Positions 51,117 to 59,169 are shown, counted from the stretch's first letter. The stretch: DNA of 64,000 nucleotides from Candidatus Villigracilis propinquus (GCA_016714565.1 JADKDM010000037.1:372001-436000), one strand, 5' to 3'. The notes: generated from the sequence alone by a model not told the origin. Program-made: numbers and translations.

Positions 51117-51953
51117 ATGACAAACACAAAAACCGTACTCCCCACCGAGCATTGCGAGACCTGCCCTGCATTTACGCAGCTGGAGCAGATGGGCATCAAG
51201 GTCGGAGATTTTGACCGCGTGATCGCATTGGCTGGAAATCCCAACACGGGAAAATCCACGCTGTTCAATGCGTTGACCGGATTAAAGCAACACACAGGCA
51301 ACTGGCCTGGCAAGACTGTGACTCGTGCCGAAGGCGGGTTTGAATTCAACAAACTGCGCTACAAATTAGTTGACCTGCCCGGGACTTATTCGCTGCTTTC
51401 CGCATCACAGGATGAAGAAGTGGCTCGTGATTTTATTTTGTTTGGACAGCCAAGCTGCACAATCGTTGTATGCGACGCAACATCGTTGGAAAGAAATTTG
51501 AACCTCGTTTTACAGGTTATGGAAATTACCGAGCACGTTGTCATTGCGATCAACCTAATGGATGAAGCAAAACGAAAAGGTCTCGAAGTAGATGCGCGCT
51601 CCTTGAGCCGCGACCTCGGCATTCCAGCCATTGCGATCACTGCACGAACTGGTGATGGCATTCATACTTTGCTAGGCGCCGTTGCAGATGTGATCGAAGG
51701 AAATATAGTAACCAAACCTTTGCGAGTACATGGCACGCCTGAATTCCAAAAAGCTGTGAACGAACTTGTGCCGATGATCGAGCAAATGGCACCCGGTATT
51801 CCAAACGCACGCTGGCTTGCAATCCGTCTTTTGGATGGCGATGCGCGTGTGCAAAAAGCATTATCCACTGGCGAGCTGAGTGACATCGTCTCGCGCCAAC
51901 AGCGCGCGGATGTGCAATTCAGCGGGAAGATGTCGGTTGAGGGAAGGCAATAA
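51117..51953 (+). CDS. FeoB G-domain as separate protein
   Basis: 278 residues: only the cytosolic GTPase part of the ferrous-iron transporter FeoB. G1 GNPNTGKST at 40-48, G3 DLPG at 86-89 and G4 NLMD at 146-149 are intact, and the GDI-like helical domain follows (EFQKAVNELVPMIEQMAP, NARWLAIRLLDGD). An N-terminal CETC at 13-16 precedes the domain and may bind metal. The gene ends in TAA, with the permease gene 2 nt further. RBS GGAG is upstream. Works with the permease at 51956-53344. Confidence 0.93.
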   Translation: MTNTKTVLPTEHCETCPAFTQLEQMGIKVGDFDRVIALAGNPNTGKSTLFNALTGLKQHTGNWPGKTVTRAEGGFEFNKLRYKLVDLPGTYSLLSASQDEEVARDFILFGQPSCTIVVCDATSLERNLNLVLQVMEITEHVVIAINLMDEAKRKGLEVDARSLSRDLGIPAIAITARTGDGIHTLLGAVADVIEGNIVTKPLRVHGTPEFQKAVNELVPMIEQMAPGIPNARWLAIRLLDGDARVQKALSTGELSDIVSRQQRADVQFSGKMSVEGRQ

Positions 51954-51955
51954 TT

Positions 51956-53344
51956 ATGGAAGCAAATGAAATTTTAGCAAAAGCAGAATCTTTACGAAAT
52001 GGTCTTTCCACGGGCTTCCGTGACGAGATCGTGAAATCGCTTTACTCAGAAGCGGAAAACATCGCGAAGCGTGCCGTAAAAACAACCTCAGATAAAAAAT
52101 ATGACTTTGACCAAAAGATAGACCGTCTCGTTACTTCACCGTATGCAGGGCTGCCAATCATGTTGCTCCTGTTGAGCCTAATCATCTGGCTGACGGTTTC
52201 AGGCGCGAATGTGGTTTCAGGCTGGATCGCAGTTGTGTTGTTTGGTATCGGCGATTATGGCCGCGCACTCTTCAACAACATCGGCATGCCGTGGTGGCTC
52301 ACAGGCTTCCTTTGGGACGGCGTGTATCTTGGCCTCGCTTGGGTCGTCAGTGTGATGCTGCCGCCGATGATGATCTTCTTCCCTGCCTTCACATTTTTGG
52401 AAGACCTCGGTTATCTGCCGCGCGTGGCCTTCAACATGGACTGGCTCTTCAAGAAAACAGGCGCACACGGCAAACAATCTCTGACGATGGCAATGGGATT
52501 TGGATGCAACGCAGCAGGCGTGATCGCGACTCGCGTGATCGACTCTCCGCGTGAGAGATTGATCGCCATCCTGACCAATAACTTCGTCCCATGCAACGGG
52601 CGCTTCCCGACTTTAATTATGCTTGCTACTGTTTTCGTGGCAGCGTCCTTCCCCCCAGCCTTGACCTCCTTCATCGCCGCCGGGACAGTTGTCGGCGTGG
52701 TGTTGATCGGTGTCGCGTTCACTTTCCTCGCCTCGTGGATATTATCCAAAACTGTCTTAAAAGGCGAAGCATCCGCATTTACACTGGAACTGCCTCCCTA
52801 CCGCAGACCGAACGTCAGCCGCATTTTGTACACATCCATCATTGACCGCACCATCTTCGTCCTGTGGCGTGCCATGCAGACCGCCGCTCCCGCAGGTGCG
52901 CTCATTTGGGTTTTGGCGAACATTCACGTTGGCGATTCGAATCTTGCACGCGTAATTGCAGACTGGCTCAATCCCTTTGGATTGTTGCTCGGTTTGGACG
53001 GAGTCATTCTTCTGGCGTACATCATCGCCATTCCCGCAAATGAAATTGTTGTGCCGACCATGATGATGGTGTACATGGGCGCAGGCATGATGATTAACGG
53101 GCCGACCAGCAGTTCCGCGATCTTTGACCTGCTGGTCAACGGCAACGGCTGGACAATGCTCACTGCGGTCAACTTGATGTTGTTCGCGCTGCTGCACAAT
53201 CCCTGTGCCACGACCATCATGACGATCTACAAGGAAACCAAATCGGTCAAGTGGGCAACCTTGAGCGTGGTGATGACGCTGGGAACTGCATTTTTGGTGA
53301 CATTCTTAACCGCAAGTATCGCAAGATTGTTAGGTTGGGCATAA
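51956..53344 (+). CDS. FeoB membrane permease domain as separate protein
   Basis: 462 residues: the membrane part of FeoB. After a short helical lead (residues 1-60) come about eight helices with FFPAFTFLEDLGYLPRVAF, AMGFGCNAAGVIATRVID (gate motif 1) and LTNNFVPCNGRFPTLIML, and later a second gate repeat (IIAIPANEIVVPTMMMVY, LHNPCATTIMTIYKETKS). It starts 2 nt after the stop of the G-domain gene. Each half has its own start, so this is a split FeoB and not a frameshift. It imports Fe2+ across the inner membrane. Confidence 0.93.
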   Translation: MEANEILAKAESLRNGLSTGFRDEIVKSLYSEAENIAKRAVKTTSDKKYDFDQKIDRLVTSPYAGLPIMLLLLSLIIWLTVSGANVVSGWIAVVLFGIGDYGRALFNNIGMPWWLTGFLWDGVYLGLAWVVSVMLPPMMIFFPAFTFLEDLGYLPRVAFNMDWLFKKTGAHGKQSLTMAMGFGCNAAGVIATRVIDSPRERLIAILTNNFVPCNGRFPTLIMLATVFVAASFPPALTSFIAAGTVVGVVLIGVAFTFLASWILSKTVLKGEASAFTLELPPYRRPNVSRILYTSIIDRTIFVLWRAMQTAAPAGALIWVLANIHVGDSNLARVIADWLNPFGLLLGLDGVILLAYIIAIPANEIVVPTMMMVYMGAGMMINGPTSSSAIFDLLVNGNGWTMLTAVNLMLFALLHNPCATTIMTIYKETKSVKWATLSVVMTLGTAFLVTFLTASIARLLGWA

Positions 53345-53366
53345 CGCCATCAAGTAAAAAAGTTTG

Positions 53367-53433
53367 AACCGCTGAGACACGGAGACACAGAGTTCTTTAT
53401 TAATTTCCTCAGTGTTTCCGTGACTCCGCGGTT
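53367..53433. repeat. Imperfect inverted repeat (ACGGAGACACAGAG type)
   Basis: AACCGCTGAGACACGGAGAC at 53367 on the left, and CCGTGACTCCGCGGTT on the right, form arms of about 26 nt around a 15-nt loop. This ACGGAGACACAGAG-type palindrome is a common intergenic repeat. It separates the iron operon from the copper-oxidase gene and may end transcripts. Confidence 0.7.
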
Positions 53434-53487
53434 AGTTTACTGACTTTTACAAAAGCTCAAATTTATCAATAATTTTAGAGGTAAAAC

Positions 53488-54549
53488 ATGAAGAACAGAT
53501 TTTCACGAAGAGATCTCCTCAAACTCGGCGGGTTCGGGATTTTATCCGCAGCGGGAAGCGTTGCACTTACCAATTTCAAACCCGCCGAAAAGGCAGATCA
53601 CAAAGCGCATTTTTTACAAACACCCACGCCGCATAGTCCCGATGCTGGAATGGAGCACGGGGAAGGACTACCCGGCACGGGTGACGTGAATCACGAGAAA
53701 AACGGTTTCAACCCGGGAGATATTCTTACCGATTTTGATTATGGAAAAGTTTCCACACTCCCCACTGGGCAAACGTTGCGCGAATACAACATTATCGCCA
53801 TCAATAAAACTATTGAGATAGTTCCAGGCATCGACTTCCCCGCGTGGACGTATAACGGGCGCATCCCCGGCCCCACTATCCGCGCCACAGAAGGCGACCG
53901 AATTCGCATCCACTTCAAGAACGGAAGCGACCATCCGCACTCGATGCACTTTCACGGAGTCCACGCCGGCACAATGGACGGTGTCCCCGGCTCTGGCCCT
54001 GGCGGCATGGTGAACTCAGGCGAAGAATTTATTTATGAATTCGATGCCGAACCATTTGGCTTACACCTGTATCACTGCCACGTTTTCCCGCTCGCGCGAC
54101 ACATTGCAAAAGGACTCTACGGTGCGTTCATTGTTGACCCCAAAGAAGGCCGTCCGCAAATGGATAAGGAAATGGTCATGGTGATGAACGGTATCGATGT
54201 GGACTTTGATGATGCAAATGATTTTTACGCGGTCAACGGCATTCCATTCTATTATCAAAACCACCCCATCCAGATCAAAGTCGGCGAAACGGTGCGCATT
54301 TATCTCGTCAACATTCTTGAATTCGATCTCGTCAACTCCTTCCACCTACACGCGAATTTCTTTCACTACTACCCCACGGGCACCAGTCTCACACCATCGG
54401 AATTCACCGACACTATCATTCAAGGTCAGGCCCAGCGCGGAATTTTGGAATTCAGCTACAAACATCCCGGCATGTACATGTTCCACGCCCATGTGACCGA
54501 GTTCGCAGAACTTGGCTGGAATGGCATGTTTGAAGTGTTACCAGTGTAA
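53488..54549 (+). CDS. Tat-exported multicopper oxidase (two-domain type)
   Basis: 353 residues. The Tat signal SRRDLLKLGG starts at residue 6. Two cupredoxin domains: the first with HPHSMHFHGVHAGTMDG and LHLYHCHVFPLARHIAKGLYG (type 1 Cys with type 2/3 His ligands), the second with NSFHLHANFFHYYPTG and MYMFHAHVTEFAELGWNG, where the Cys is replaced by Ala. This is the plan of two-domain oxidases or nitrite-reductase-like proteins with the type 1 copper in domain 1. A Met/His/Gly linker (near 50-65) precedes the first domain. It could oxidise Fe2+ or Cu+. Next gene is a ZIP transporter. Confidence 0.88.
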   Translation: MKNRFSRRDLLKLGGFGILSAAGSVALTNFKPAEKADHKAHFLQTPTPHSPDAGMEHGEGLPGTGDVNHEKNGFNPGDILTDFDYGKVSTLPTGQTLREYNIIAINKTIEIVPGIDFPAWTYNGRIPGPTIRATEGDRIRIHFKNGSDHPHSMHFHGVHAGTMDGVPGSGPGGMVNSGEEFIYEFDAEPFGLHLYHCHVFPLARHIAKGLYGAFIVDPKEGRPQMDKEMVMVMNGIDVDFDDANDFYAVNGIPFYYQNHPIQIKVGETVRIYLVNILEFDLVNSFHLHANFFHYYPTGTSLTPSEFTDTIIQGQAQRGILEFSYKHPGMYMFHAHVTEFAELGWNGMFEVLPV

Positions 54550-54562
54550 GGAGATGCCGATT

Positions 54563-55753
54563 ATGACTGACCAAATTTCCCCTACGACAAAGAGCCGCTT
54601 CAGTTTCCAGACCTTCATCCTGCTTCTGCTCCCAATCATTCTCCTCGCTGGAGTAATTGCCCTCTTCCTGCAAACAGGCGGCGGGCTGGATATGGACTCC
54701 CCTGCGCCAATTGAAAGCCTGTCCATTGAACGCTATCACCTTGAGCATGGACACATCGAACTACACGTTCAAAACACCGGCCCCGCAGAATTGACCGTTG
54801 CACAGATCATCGTCAACGAAGCAGTCATGCCATTTGAGGTTTCGCCCAGCGTCACCATTCCGCGGCTTGGCAAGGCATTCATCACCGTCAACTATGCATG
54901 GACGGAAGGTGAAGCCTACGCGGTGCGCGTCTTTACCAGTAATGCTGTCCCGTTTGATGTGGTGATTCCCGTTGCGTTTGAAACTCCTGCGCCAGAAGCA
55001 AAAACTTTTTGGAGCTTCACGCTGATCGGTTTATACGTTGGCGTTATCCCGATCTTCCTTGGCATCCTCTGGCTTCCTGCGCTTCGAGCTCTCGGCAAAC
55101 AATGGATGACCTTCCTCATGGCGGTCACCGTTGGGTTGCTGATTTTTCTTGGGCTGGACACACTCCTTGAAGCTCTCGAACAAGCCGCGGAAGTTCCATC
55201 CACGTATCAAGGAATCGGATTGATCGGCATTGGCGCAGTGGCCACCTACATGCTCCTTGAAATGATCGGCGGTTCAAAATCATCAGACCGCTCTGAATCA
55301 TCGCAGCGATTGAATATCGCCTGGAGAATTGCCCTCGGCATCGGTATTCACAACCTCGGCGAGGGACTCGCGATCGGCGCAGCGTACAACGTGGGCGAAA
55401 TTGCGTTGGGCACATTCCTCGTAGTTGGCTTCATCATTCAAAACATCACTGAGGGACTCGGCATCATCGCACCCATTTTGCGTGACCGCCCGAACATTCG
55501 TCAGCTTGCCTTGTTGGGCTTGCTCGGCGGCGCCCCCGCCATCATCGGCGCGTGGATCGGCGGATACACACCATCTCCATTCCTCGCGGTTCTCTTCCTT
55601 GCCATCGGTACTGGCGCGATCTTTCAGGTTGCGGTTGAGATCGGGCGGATGATCCAAAGGGACAATGTCAAGCAACCCATGCCGGGCTACATTTTCAGCG
55701 GAGTTATCACAGGCATGCTCATGCTTTGGGTCACGGGCATTTTCATAAAATAG
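54563..55753 (+). CDS. ZIP family metal transporter with extracytoplasmic domain
   Basis: 396 residues from the ATG at 54563 (AAGGAG upstream). One N-terminal helix (16-38), an outside beta-rich domain (about 45-145, SIERYHLEHGHIELHVQN), then seven membrane helices with the binuclear metal motifs GIHNLGEG (263-268) and IIQNITEG (293-298) in TM4 and TM5. The second motif has Gln in place of the usual His. It probably imports zinc, iron or manganese. It lies 13 nt behind the oxidase gene, which suggests functional coupling to the oxidised or released metal. Confidence 0.88.
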   Translation: MTDQISPTTKSRFSFQTFILLLLPIILLAGVIALFLQTGGGLDMDSPAPIESLSIERYHLEHGHIELHVQNTGPAELTVAQIIVNEAVMPFEVSPSVTIPRLGKAFITVNYAWTEGEAYAVRVFTSNAVPFDVVIPVAFETPAPEAKTFWSFTLIGLYVGVIPIFLGILWLPALRALGKQWMTFLMAVTVGLLIFLGLDTLLEALEQAAEVPSTYQGIGLIGIGAVATYMLLEMIGGSKSSDRSESSQRLNIAWRIALGIGIHNLGEGLAIGAAYNVGEIALGTFLVVGFIIQNITEGLGIIAPILRDRPNIRQLALLGLLGGAPAIIGAWIGGYTPSPFLAVLFLAIGTGAIFQVAVEIGRMIQRDNVKQPMPGYIFSGVITGMLMLWVTGIFIK

Positions 55754-55760
55754 ATTCTAA

Positions 55761-55791
55761 AGTGACAGTCACCTTTGAGGTGACTGTCACT
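55761..55791. terminator. Perfect 14-bp hairpin after the ZIP gene
   Basis: AGTGACAGTCACCT, loop TTG, AGGTGACTGTCACT. Very stable hairpin 7 nt behind the stop, without a T-run. The half site AGTGACAGTCACCT is itself partly palindromic (GTGAC-A-GTCAC). Confidence 0.65.
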
Positions 55792-55802
55792 TCCAATAGC
55801 GA

Positions 55803-55844
55803 AATAAAACCTGTCAAATATCACATTGACAGGTTTTATTTTAA
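55803..55844 (+). terminator. Intrinsic terminator
   Basis: AATAAAACCTGTCAA and its complement form a 15-bp stem with an 8-nt loop, followed by TTA. It separates the ZIP transcript from the zinc operon. Confidence 0.75.
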
Positions 55845-55851
55845 AGAGTAA

Positions 55852-55873
55852 TATATGAACACTTGCTCATATA
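55852..55873. promoter_or_regulatory. SmtB/CzrA-type zinc operator
   Basis: TATATGA-ACACTTGC-TCATATA, a 7-8-7 dyad that matches the consensus of ArsR/SmtB operators (TATATGAACA-TGTTCATATA type). It ends 10 nt before the ArsR start codon, so the regulator would control its own operon. Confidence 0.8.
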
Positions 55874-55883
55874 TTCATACATT

Positions 55884-56174
55884 ATGAAACTCACTGAACT
55901 CAAAGCCATTCAACTTGCTGAACTCTTCAGCGCCCTCAGCGACGCCAGCCGCGTGCGCCTTATTTCCCTTTTGATGGAAGGCGAAATGAGCGTCAGCACA
56001 CTGGCCGAAGAACTCAAAATGACCGAGTCTGCCGTGTCTCATCAACTACGCGGGCTGCGTCAAATGCATCTCGTCCGCGCACGCAAAGACGGACGGCAGG
56101 TCTTTTACTCTCTCGATGATGACCATGTCTCAAAACTATTCAGCTTGGGAATTGACCATGTAGAACATGGATAA
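55884..56174 (+). CDS. ArsR/SmtB family zinc-responsive repressor
   Basis: 96 residues. Winged helix with SVSTLAEELKMTESAVSHQL, typical of ArsR. The C-terminal alpha-5 zinc site D-x-H...H-x2-[HE] is complete: D79, H81, H92 and H95 (DDDHVSKLF to HVEHG), with the same spacings as the SmtB site. No Cys is present, so an arsenite or cadmium (alpha-3) site can be excluded. Start set at the ATG at 55884, after the operator. It heads the operon rhodanese, ICMT-like protein, CDF zinc exporter. Confidence 0.9.
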   Translation: MKLTELKAIQLAELFSALSDASRVRLISLLMEGEMSVSTLAEELKMTESAVSHQLRGLRQMHLVRARKDGRQVFYSLDDDHVSKLFSLGIDHVEHG

Positions 56175-56194
56175 CACACTAAAGGAACCGCATC

Positions 56195-56656
56195 ATGTCA
56201 CGACAAAAGAAAAATAATCTCATTCCACTCGTTGCCCTTGTTGGCGGCGGATTGCTGTTGATCGTAGCGGCTTTCATGCTCGCAAACCAAACTCCTGCAG
56301 CAGCCCCGGAAGCAGCATTCGTAGAAGAAGTCTATCCTGAAATTCAACGCGTTTCAATTGATGAAGCCAAAGCTGCGCTTGATTCAGGCTCCGCAGTATT
56401 CGTTGACGTCCGCTCTGCGGAAGCCTATCAGGCCAGCCATATTTCAGGTGCAGTCAACATACCCAGTGAAGAACTTGAAGCACGCCTCGGCGAACTGGAC
56501 AAAGCCCAATGGATCATCACCTACTGCACCTGACCCAGCGAAGAAACCAGCGCCCGTGCGGCGTCCATCTTGCTTGAAAACGGTTTCCAAAAAGCAACTC
56601 CCATCCTTGGCGGCCTCGAGCCGTGGCTCAACGCAGGCTATCCCGTTCAGCCATAA
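56195..56656 (+). CDS. Membrane-anchored rhodanese, candidate selenoprotein (in-frame TGA at 56531)
   Basis: 153 residues if the TGA codon 113 is read through. An N-terminal signal anchor (IPLVALVGGGLLLIVAAFML, about 10-29) is followed by a rhodanese domain: SGSAVFVDVRSAEAYQASHI, SGAVNIP, QWIITYCT-[TGA]-PSEETSARAASILLENGF, and GGLEPWLNAGYPVQP before a TAA at 56654. C111 is at the catalytic-loop position. Related rhodaneses have YCxCP at this place, so the TGA replaces a Cys. The reading frame stays open and family-like after the TGA. Selenocysteine insertion is the best reading; a sequencing error or inactivation is possible. It lies in a zinc operon. Confidence 0.7.
56538..56573 (+). promoter_or_regulatory. 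Candidate bacterial SECIS hairpin behind the in-frame TGA
   Basis: Directly after the TGA at 56531-56533, GC(G)AAGA (56538-56544) pairs with TCTTGC (56568-56573), an internal loop follows, and CGCC (56551-56554) pairs with GGCG (56560-56563). The apical loop CGTGC contains a GU. The loop begins 21 nt after the TGA, inside the 16-37 nt window usual for bacterial SECIS elements. Pairing was checked by eye only. Confidence 0.5.
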
Positions 56657-56674
56657 CATGCTACGGAACTCTAA

Positions 56675-57265
56675 ATGAAATTTTTTCTCCTCGCTTATCT
56701 TCTCATGTTCTTCGGGCTGGCGCTTTTTCTGCCCTCCTACCGCGTTTGGAAAACAACGGGCGTCAATCCATACAAATTTGGGAAATCCGAGTCAACTCAT
56801 GATTATGTGGGCACACTTTTCCGCATAACTTTATTCGCCGTGGTGCTGGTTGTGGTTGCCTTTACATTCCTGCCAGAACTGTATACATACCTTGTCCCCA
56901 TCGCTTACTTGAACAGCGCAACTTTGAACCTCATTGGTCTAATCCTGTTGACCATCGCTGTAGTCTGGGTTCTGATCGCGCAAGTTCACATGCAAAAATC
57001 ATGGCGCATCGGCATCGATGAAGATGTAAAAACCGAATTGATCCAAACCGGTTTATTCAAACTCTCACGCAACCCGATCTTTTTGGGAATGCGCGTCATG
57101 CTGTTGGGACTTTTCCTCGTCCTCCCAAACGCCGCCACACTTGTCACATTATTTTGCAGCGATCTGCTGGTTCAAATTCAAGTACGTCTCGAAGAGGAAT
57201 TCCTCACCCGCACACACGGCGAAACGTATCGCAACTATCAAAAACAAGTCCGCCGCTGGATATAA
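56675..57265 (+). CDS. Isoprenylcysteine carboxyl methyltransferase-like membrane protein
   Basis: 196 residues, about five helices. KSWRIGIDEDVKTELIQTGL and then FKLSRNPIFLGMRVMLLGLF, with EEEFLTRTHGETYRNYQKQV at the end, show the SAM-binding ICMT/PEMT signature (the HP of RHP is here NP). It is the third gene of the zinc operon, 18 nt after the rhodanese stop. A paralogue sits in the iron operon at 49422, so the family is repeatedly tied to metal genes here. Substrate unknown. Confidence 0.82.
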   Translation: MKFFLLAYLLMFFGLALFLPSYRVWKTTGVNPYKFGKSESTHDYVGTLFRITLFAVVLVVVAFTFLPELYTYLVPIAYLNSATLNLIGLILLTIAVVWVLIAQVHMQKSWRIGIDEDVKTELIQTGLFKLSRNPIFLGMRVMLLGLFLVLPNAATLVTLFCSDLLVQIQVRLEEEFLTRTHGETYRNYQKQVRRWI

Positions 57266-57267
57266 AT

Positions 57268-58212
57268 ATGCATGATCACAACCATTCTCATTTTGGTGAC
57301 CTAGCCACCCAAACCACAAAACGGCTCCTGCTATCCCTTTCGCTTACAGCAGGCTTCGTCCTTGTGGAAGTCATCGCAGGCATATTCGGCAACAGCCTTG
57401 CCCTGCTCACCGATGCCGCGCACAACTTCACCGATGTCATTGCATTGGGATTAAGTTGGTACGCACTCAAAATTGCCACCAAACCCGCCAACGCAGGCAA
57501 GACATTCGGCTATCACCGTGTTGGGATATTGGTCGCACTTGTCAATTCCACGACGTTGATATTGATCGCATTTGGGATATTCTACGAAGCCTGGCACCGC
57601 TTCCTTGCCCCGCCCGTAGTTGATTCGGTTATTCTGATAGGAGTCGGCACTCTGGCATTTTTCATCAACGCTGGCACCGCCTGGCTTGTAAAAACCGGCA
57701 GCGAGCACGACCTCAACCTGCGCAGCACCTTCCTGCATTTGATGGGAGATGTCATGTCCACGCTCGGCGCGGTCATCGCGGGTGTCATCATCTACTTCAC
57801 CAAATGGAACTGGCTTGACCCGTTCGTCAGCGTCTTGATCGGCGGATTTATTTTGTGGAACGCGTGGAGCATCCTGCAACAGTCCATTCATATTCTGTTG
57901 GAGAGCACGCCAGAGAACATCGACATGCAGGAAATGGTAAAAAAAATCGAAACCATGGACGGTGTACGCGGCGTCCATGACCTTCACGTTTGGAGCATCA
58001 ACGAAAACCTGCGCATGCTTTCCGCCCACGTTGTCACAGATAATATTGCCATCCGTGATGGATTAGCCATTCAGCAAAACATCAACGAGCTGCTGGAGCA
58101 AAGATACAACATCCAACACGCCACTTTACAGATCGAATGTGAAAACTGCGGACACGGCCTGCTCTACTGCGATTTTGACGAGAGAAGGCACCAGCATCAT
58201 ATTGAAGTGTAA
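57268..58212 (+). CDS. Cation diffusion facilitator (zinc efflux)
   Basis: 314 residues from the ATG at 57268, 2 nt after the previous stop. His-rich start HDHNHSHFG, six membrane helices, zinc site residues in TM2 (DAAHNFTD: D49? not needed, H52 and D56) and in TM5 (HLMGD), and a C-terminal cytoplasmic domain (GVRGVHDLHVWSINENLRML). It resembles CzcD/ZitB proteins. It exports zinc with the proton gradient. Position last in an operon led by an SmtB-type repressor fits zinc detoxification. The tail has CENCG and RRHQHH. Confidence 0.92.
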   Translation: MHDHNHSHFGDLATQTTKRLLLSLSLTAGFVLVEVIAGIFGNSLALLTDAAHNFTDVIALGLSWYALKIATKPANAGKTFGYHRVGILVALVNSTTLILIAFGIFYEAWHRFLAPPVVDSVILIGVGTLAFFINAGTAWLVKTGSEHDLNLRSTFLHLMGDVMSTLGAVIAGVIIYFTKWNWLDPFVSVLIGGFILWNAWSILQQSIHILLESTPENIDMQEMVKKIETMDGVRGVHDLHVWSINENLRMLSAHVVTDNIAIRDGLAIQQNINELLEQRYNIQHATLQIECENCGHGLLYCDFDERRHQHHIEV

Positions 58213-58246
58213 AAAGAGCCGCCTCGAAAAATCGAGGCGGCTCTTT
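58213..58246. terminator. Bidirectional terminator
   Basis: AAAGAGCCGCCTCGA and its complement form a 15-bp stem with a 4-nt loop, flanked by A- and T-runs, between the CDF gene and the convergent hydrolase gene. Confidence 0.9.
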
Positions 58247-59169
58247 TATTTACCGAAGAATTCCAATAGAAGGTTTGTGTATTCTACTGAACGGTTCAAA
58301 TATGGAAAATGCCCAACGCCTGAAAATGTATAAACCTGGGCAGATGGATAAATCTCCTTCAACTGCTCGCGCAAGGTCAACTCCACCAGCGGGTCGTTAT
58401 CCGCTTCGATGATCAGTACAGGGATTTTAATAACGCTCAAATCAGGCGCGTCGAATTTTTCGACCACACCATGAAAACGCCCCACCACCTGCGCCTTGCG
58501 CATTCGTCCATAACTGATCTCATTCAGGAACGCAAGAGTCAATTCGTCATTCCCCGAAGCGGGATAGACACTGCTGGCAAAACTTCCGCGCAGAACATCG
58601 ATCACCAACCATTCGGGCAGGAACGGCAATGCTGCGCCGATGGTTTTATTCTTCTCTGCGATCAAATCATTCGGGGGGAAAGTGTTCGAGAAAACAGCAC
58701 GCAGGATTCGGTCCGATTGATGCGCGACCAGATATTGGGCGAAGTACCCGCCAAGCGATGTCCCCACCACATTAAATTTATCTACGCCCTCTTTATCCAA
58801 AATTGATAATACGCCTGCTTCCATTTCGGCTAACGTATCCACTGCGGGGTAGGTAACGGCAATGACGCGGTAATTTGTTTTAAGCGCATCCAACTGATGC
58901 CACCAGATATCATACGCGCCTGTCATCCCATGCAGAAAAAGAATCGTCTCCTCCCCTTCTCCGAGAGAAATATATTCCCAATCCGTCTCGTTGACATTGA
59001 TCGTCTTCGGCGGATTTACCGAACGAAACATGGATAAAGACTCCACCTCAGCCGCATCCGCTTTTGCATACACCTCAGCAAACGGAACGCTCGGCACGGG
59101 ATACAAATACAACCCCGCAATTGCCACGATCAGGAACCCCAACACAAACCATTTTATTTTTGCACGCAT
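58246..59169 (-). CDS. Alpha/beta hydrolase, membrane anchored
   Basis: 307 residues from the ATG at 59169 (GGAGG 6 nt upstream, TATAAT 20 nt upstream). N-terminal helix (6-22), then an alpha/beta hydrolase: ILFLHGMTGAYDIWWHQLDA, FNVVGTSLGGYFAQYLVAHQ with the nucleophile Ser in GTSLG, IPVLIIEADNDPLVELTLRE with the acid, and FSGVGHFPYLNR with the catalytic His. The triad is complete. Secreted-side esterase or lipase of unknown substrate. Confidence 0.87.
   Translation of the reverse strand: MRAKIKWFVLGFLIVAIAGLYLYPVPSVPFAEVYAKADAAEVESLSMFRSVNPPKTINVNETDWEYISLGEGEETILFLHGMTGAYDIWWHQLDALKTNYRVIAVTYPAVDTLAEMEAGVLSILDKEGVDKFNVVGTSLGGYFAQYLVAHQSDRILRAVFSNTFPPNDLIAEKNKTIGAALPFLPEWLVIDVLRGSFASSVYPASGNDELTLAFLNEISYGRMRKAQVVGRFHGVVEKFDAPDLSVIKIPVLIIEADNDPLVELTLREQLKEIYPSAQVYTFSGVGHFPYLNRSVEYTNLLLEFFGK

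Noticed and set aside
51950..51960. Split FeoB as a frameshift artefact
   Set aside because: The G-domain gene ends in a normal stop after its full domain, the permease gene has its own ATG and a long lead sequence, and the junction has no homopolymer. A natural split is more likely.
53488..54549. Copper nitrite reductase NirK
   Set aside because: The HCH pattern with additional His ligands in both domains points to a multicopper oxidase rather than NirK, and no denitrification genes are near.
56195..56533. Rhodanese as a simple truncated 112-residue protein
   Set aside because: The frame behind the TGA continues with the conserved rest of the domain and its own TAA, and the TGA stands at a Cys position. 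A truncated protein would lack the catalytic loop and half of the fold. Error or inactivation remains possible and is stated.
56531..56533. TGA as a general sense codon (recoded genetic code)
   Set aside because: Other genes of the window end properly at TGA (for example the genes ending at 39797 and 19083), and no other gene of good quality has TGA inside its frame.
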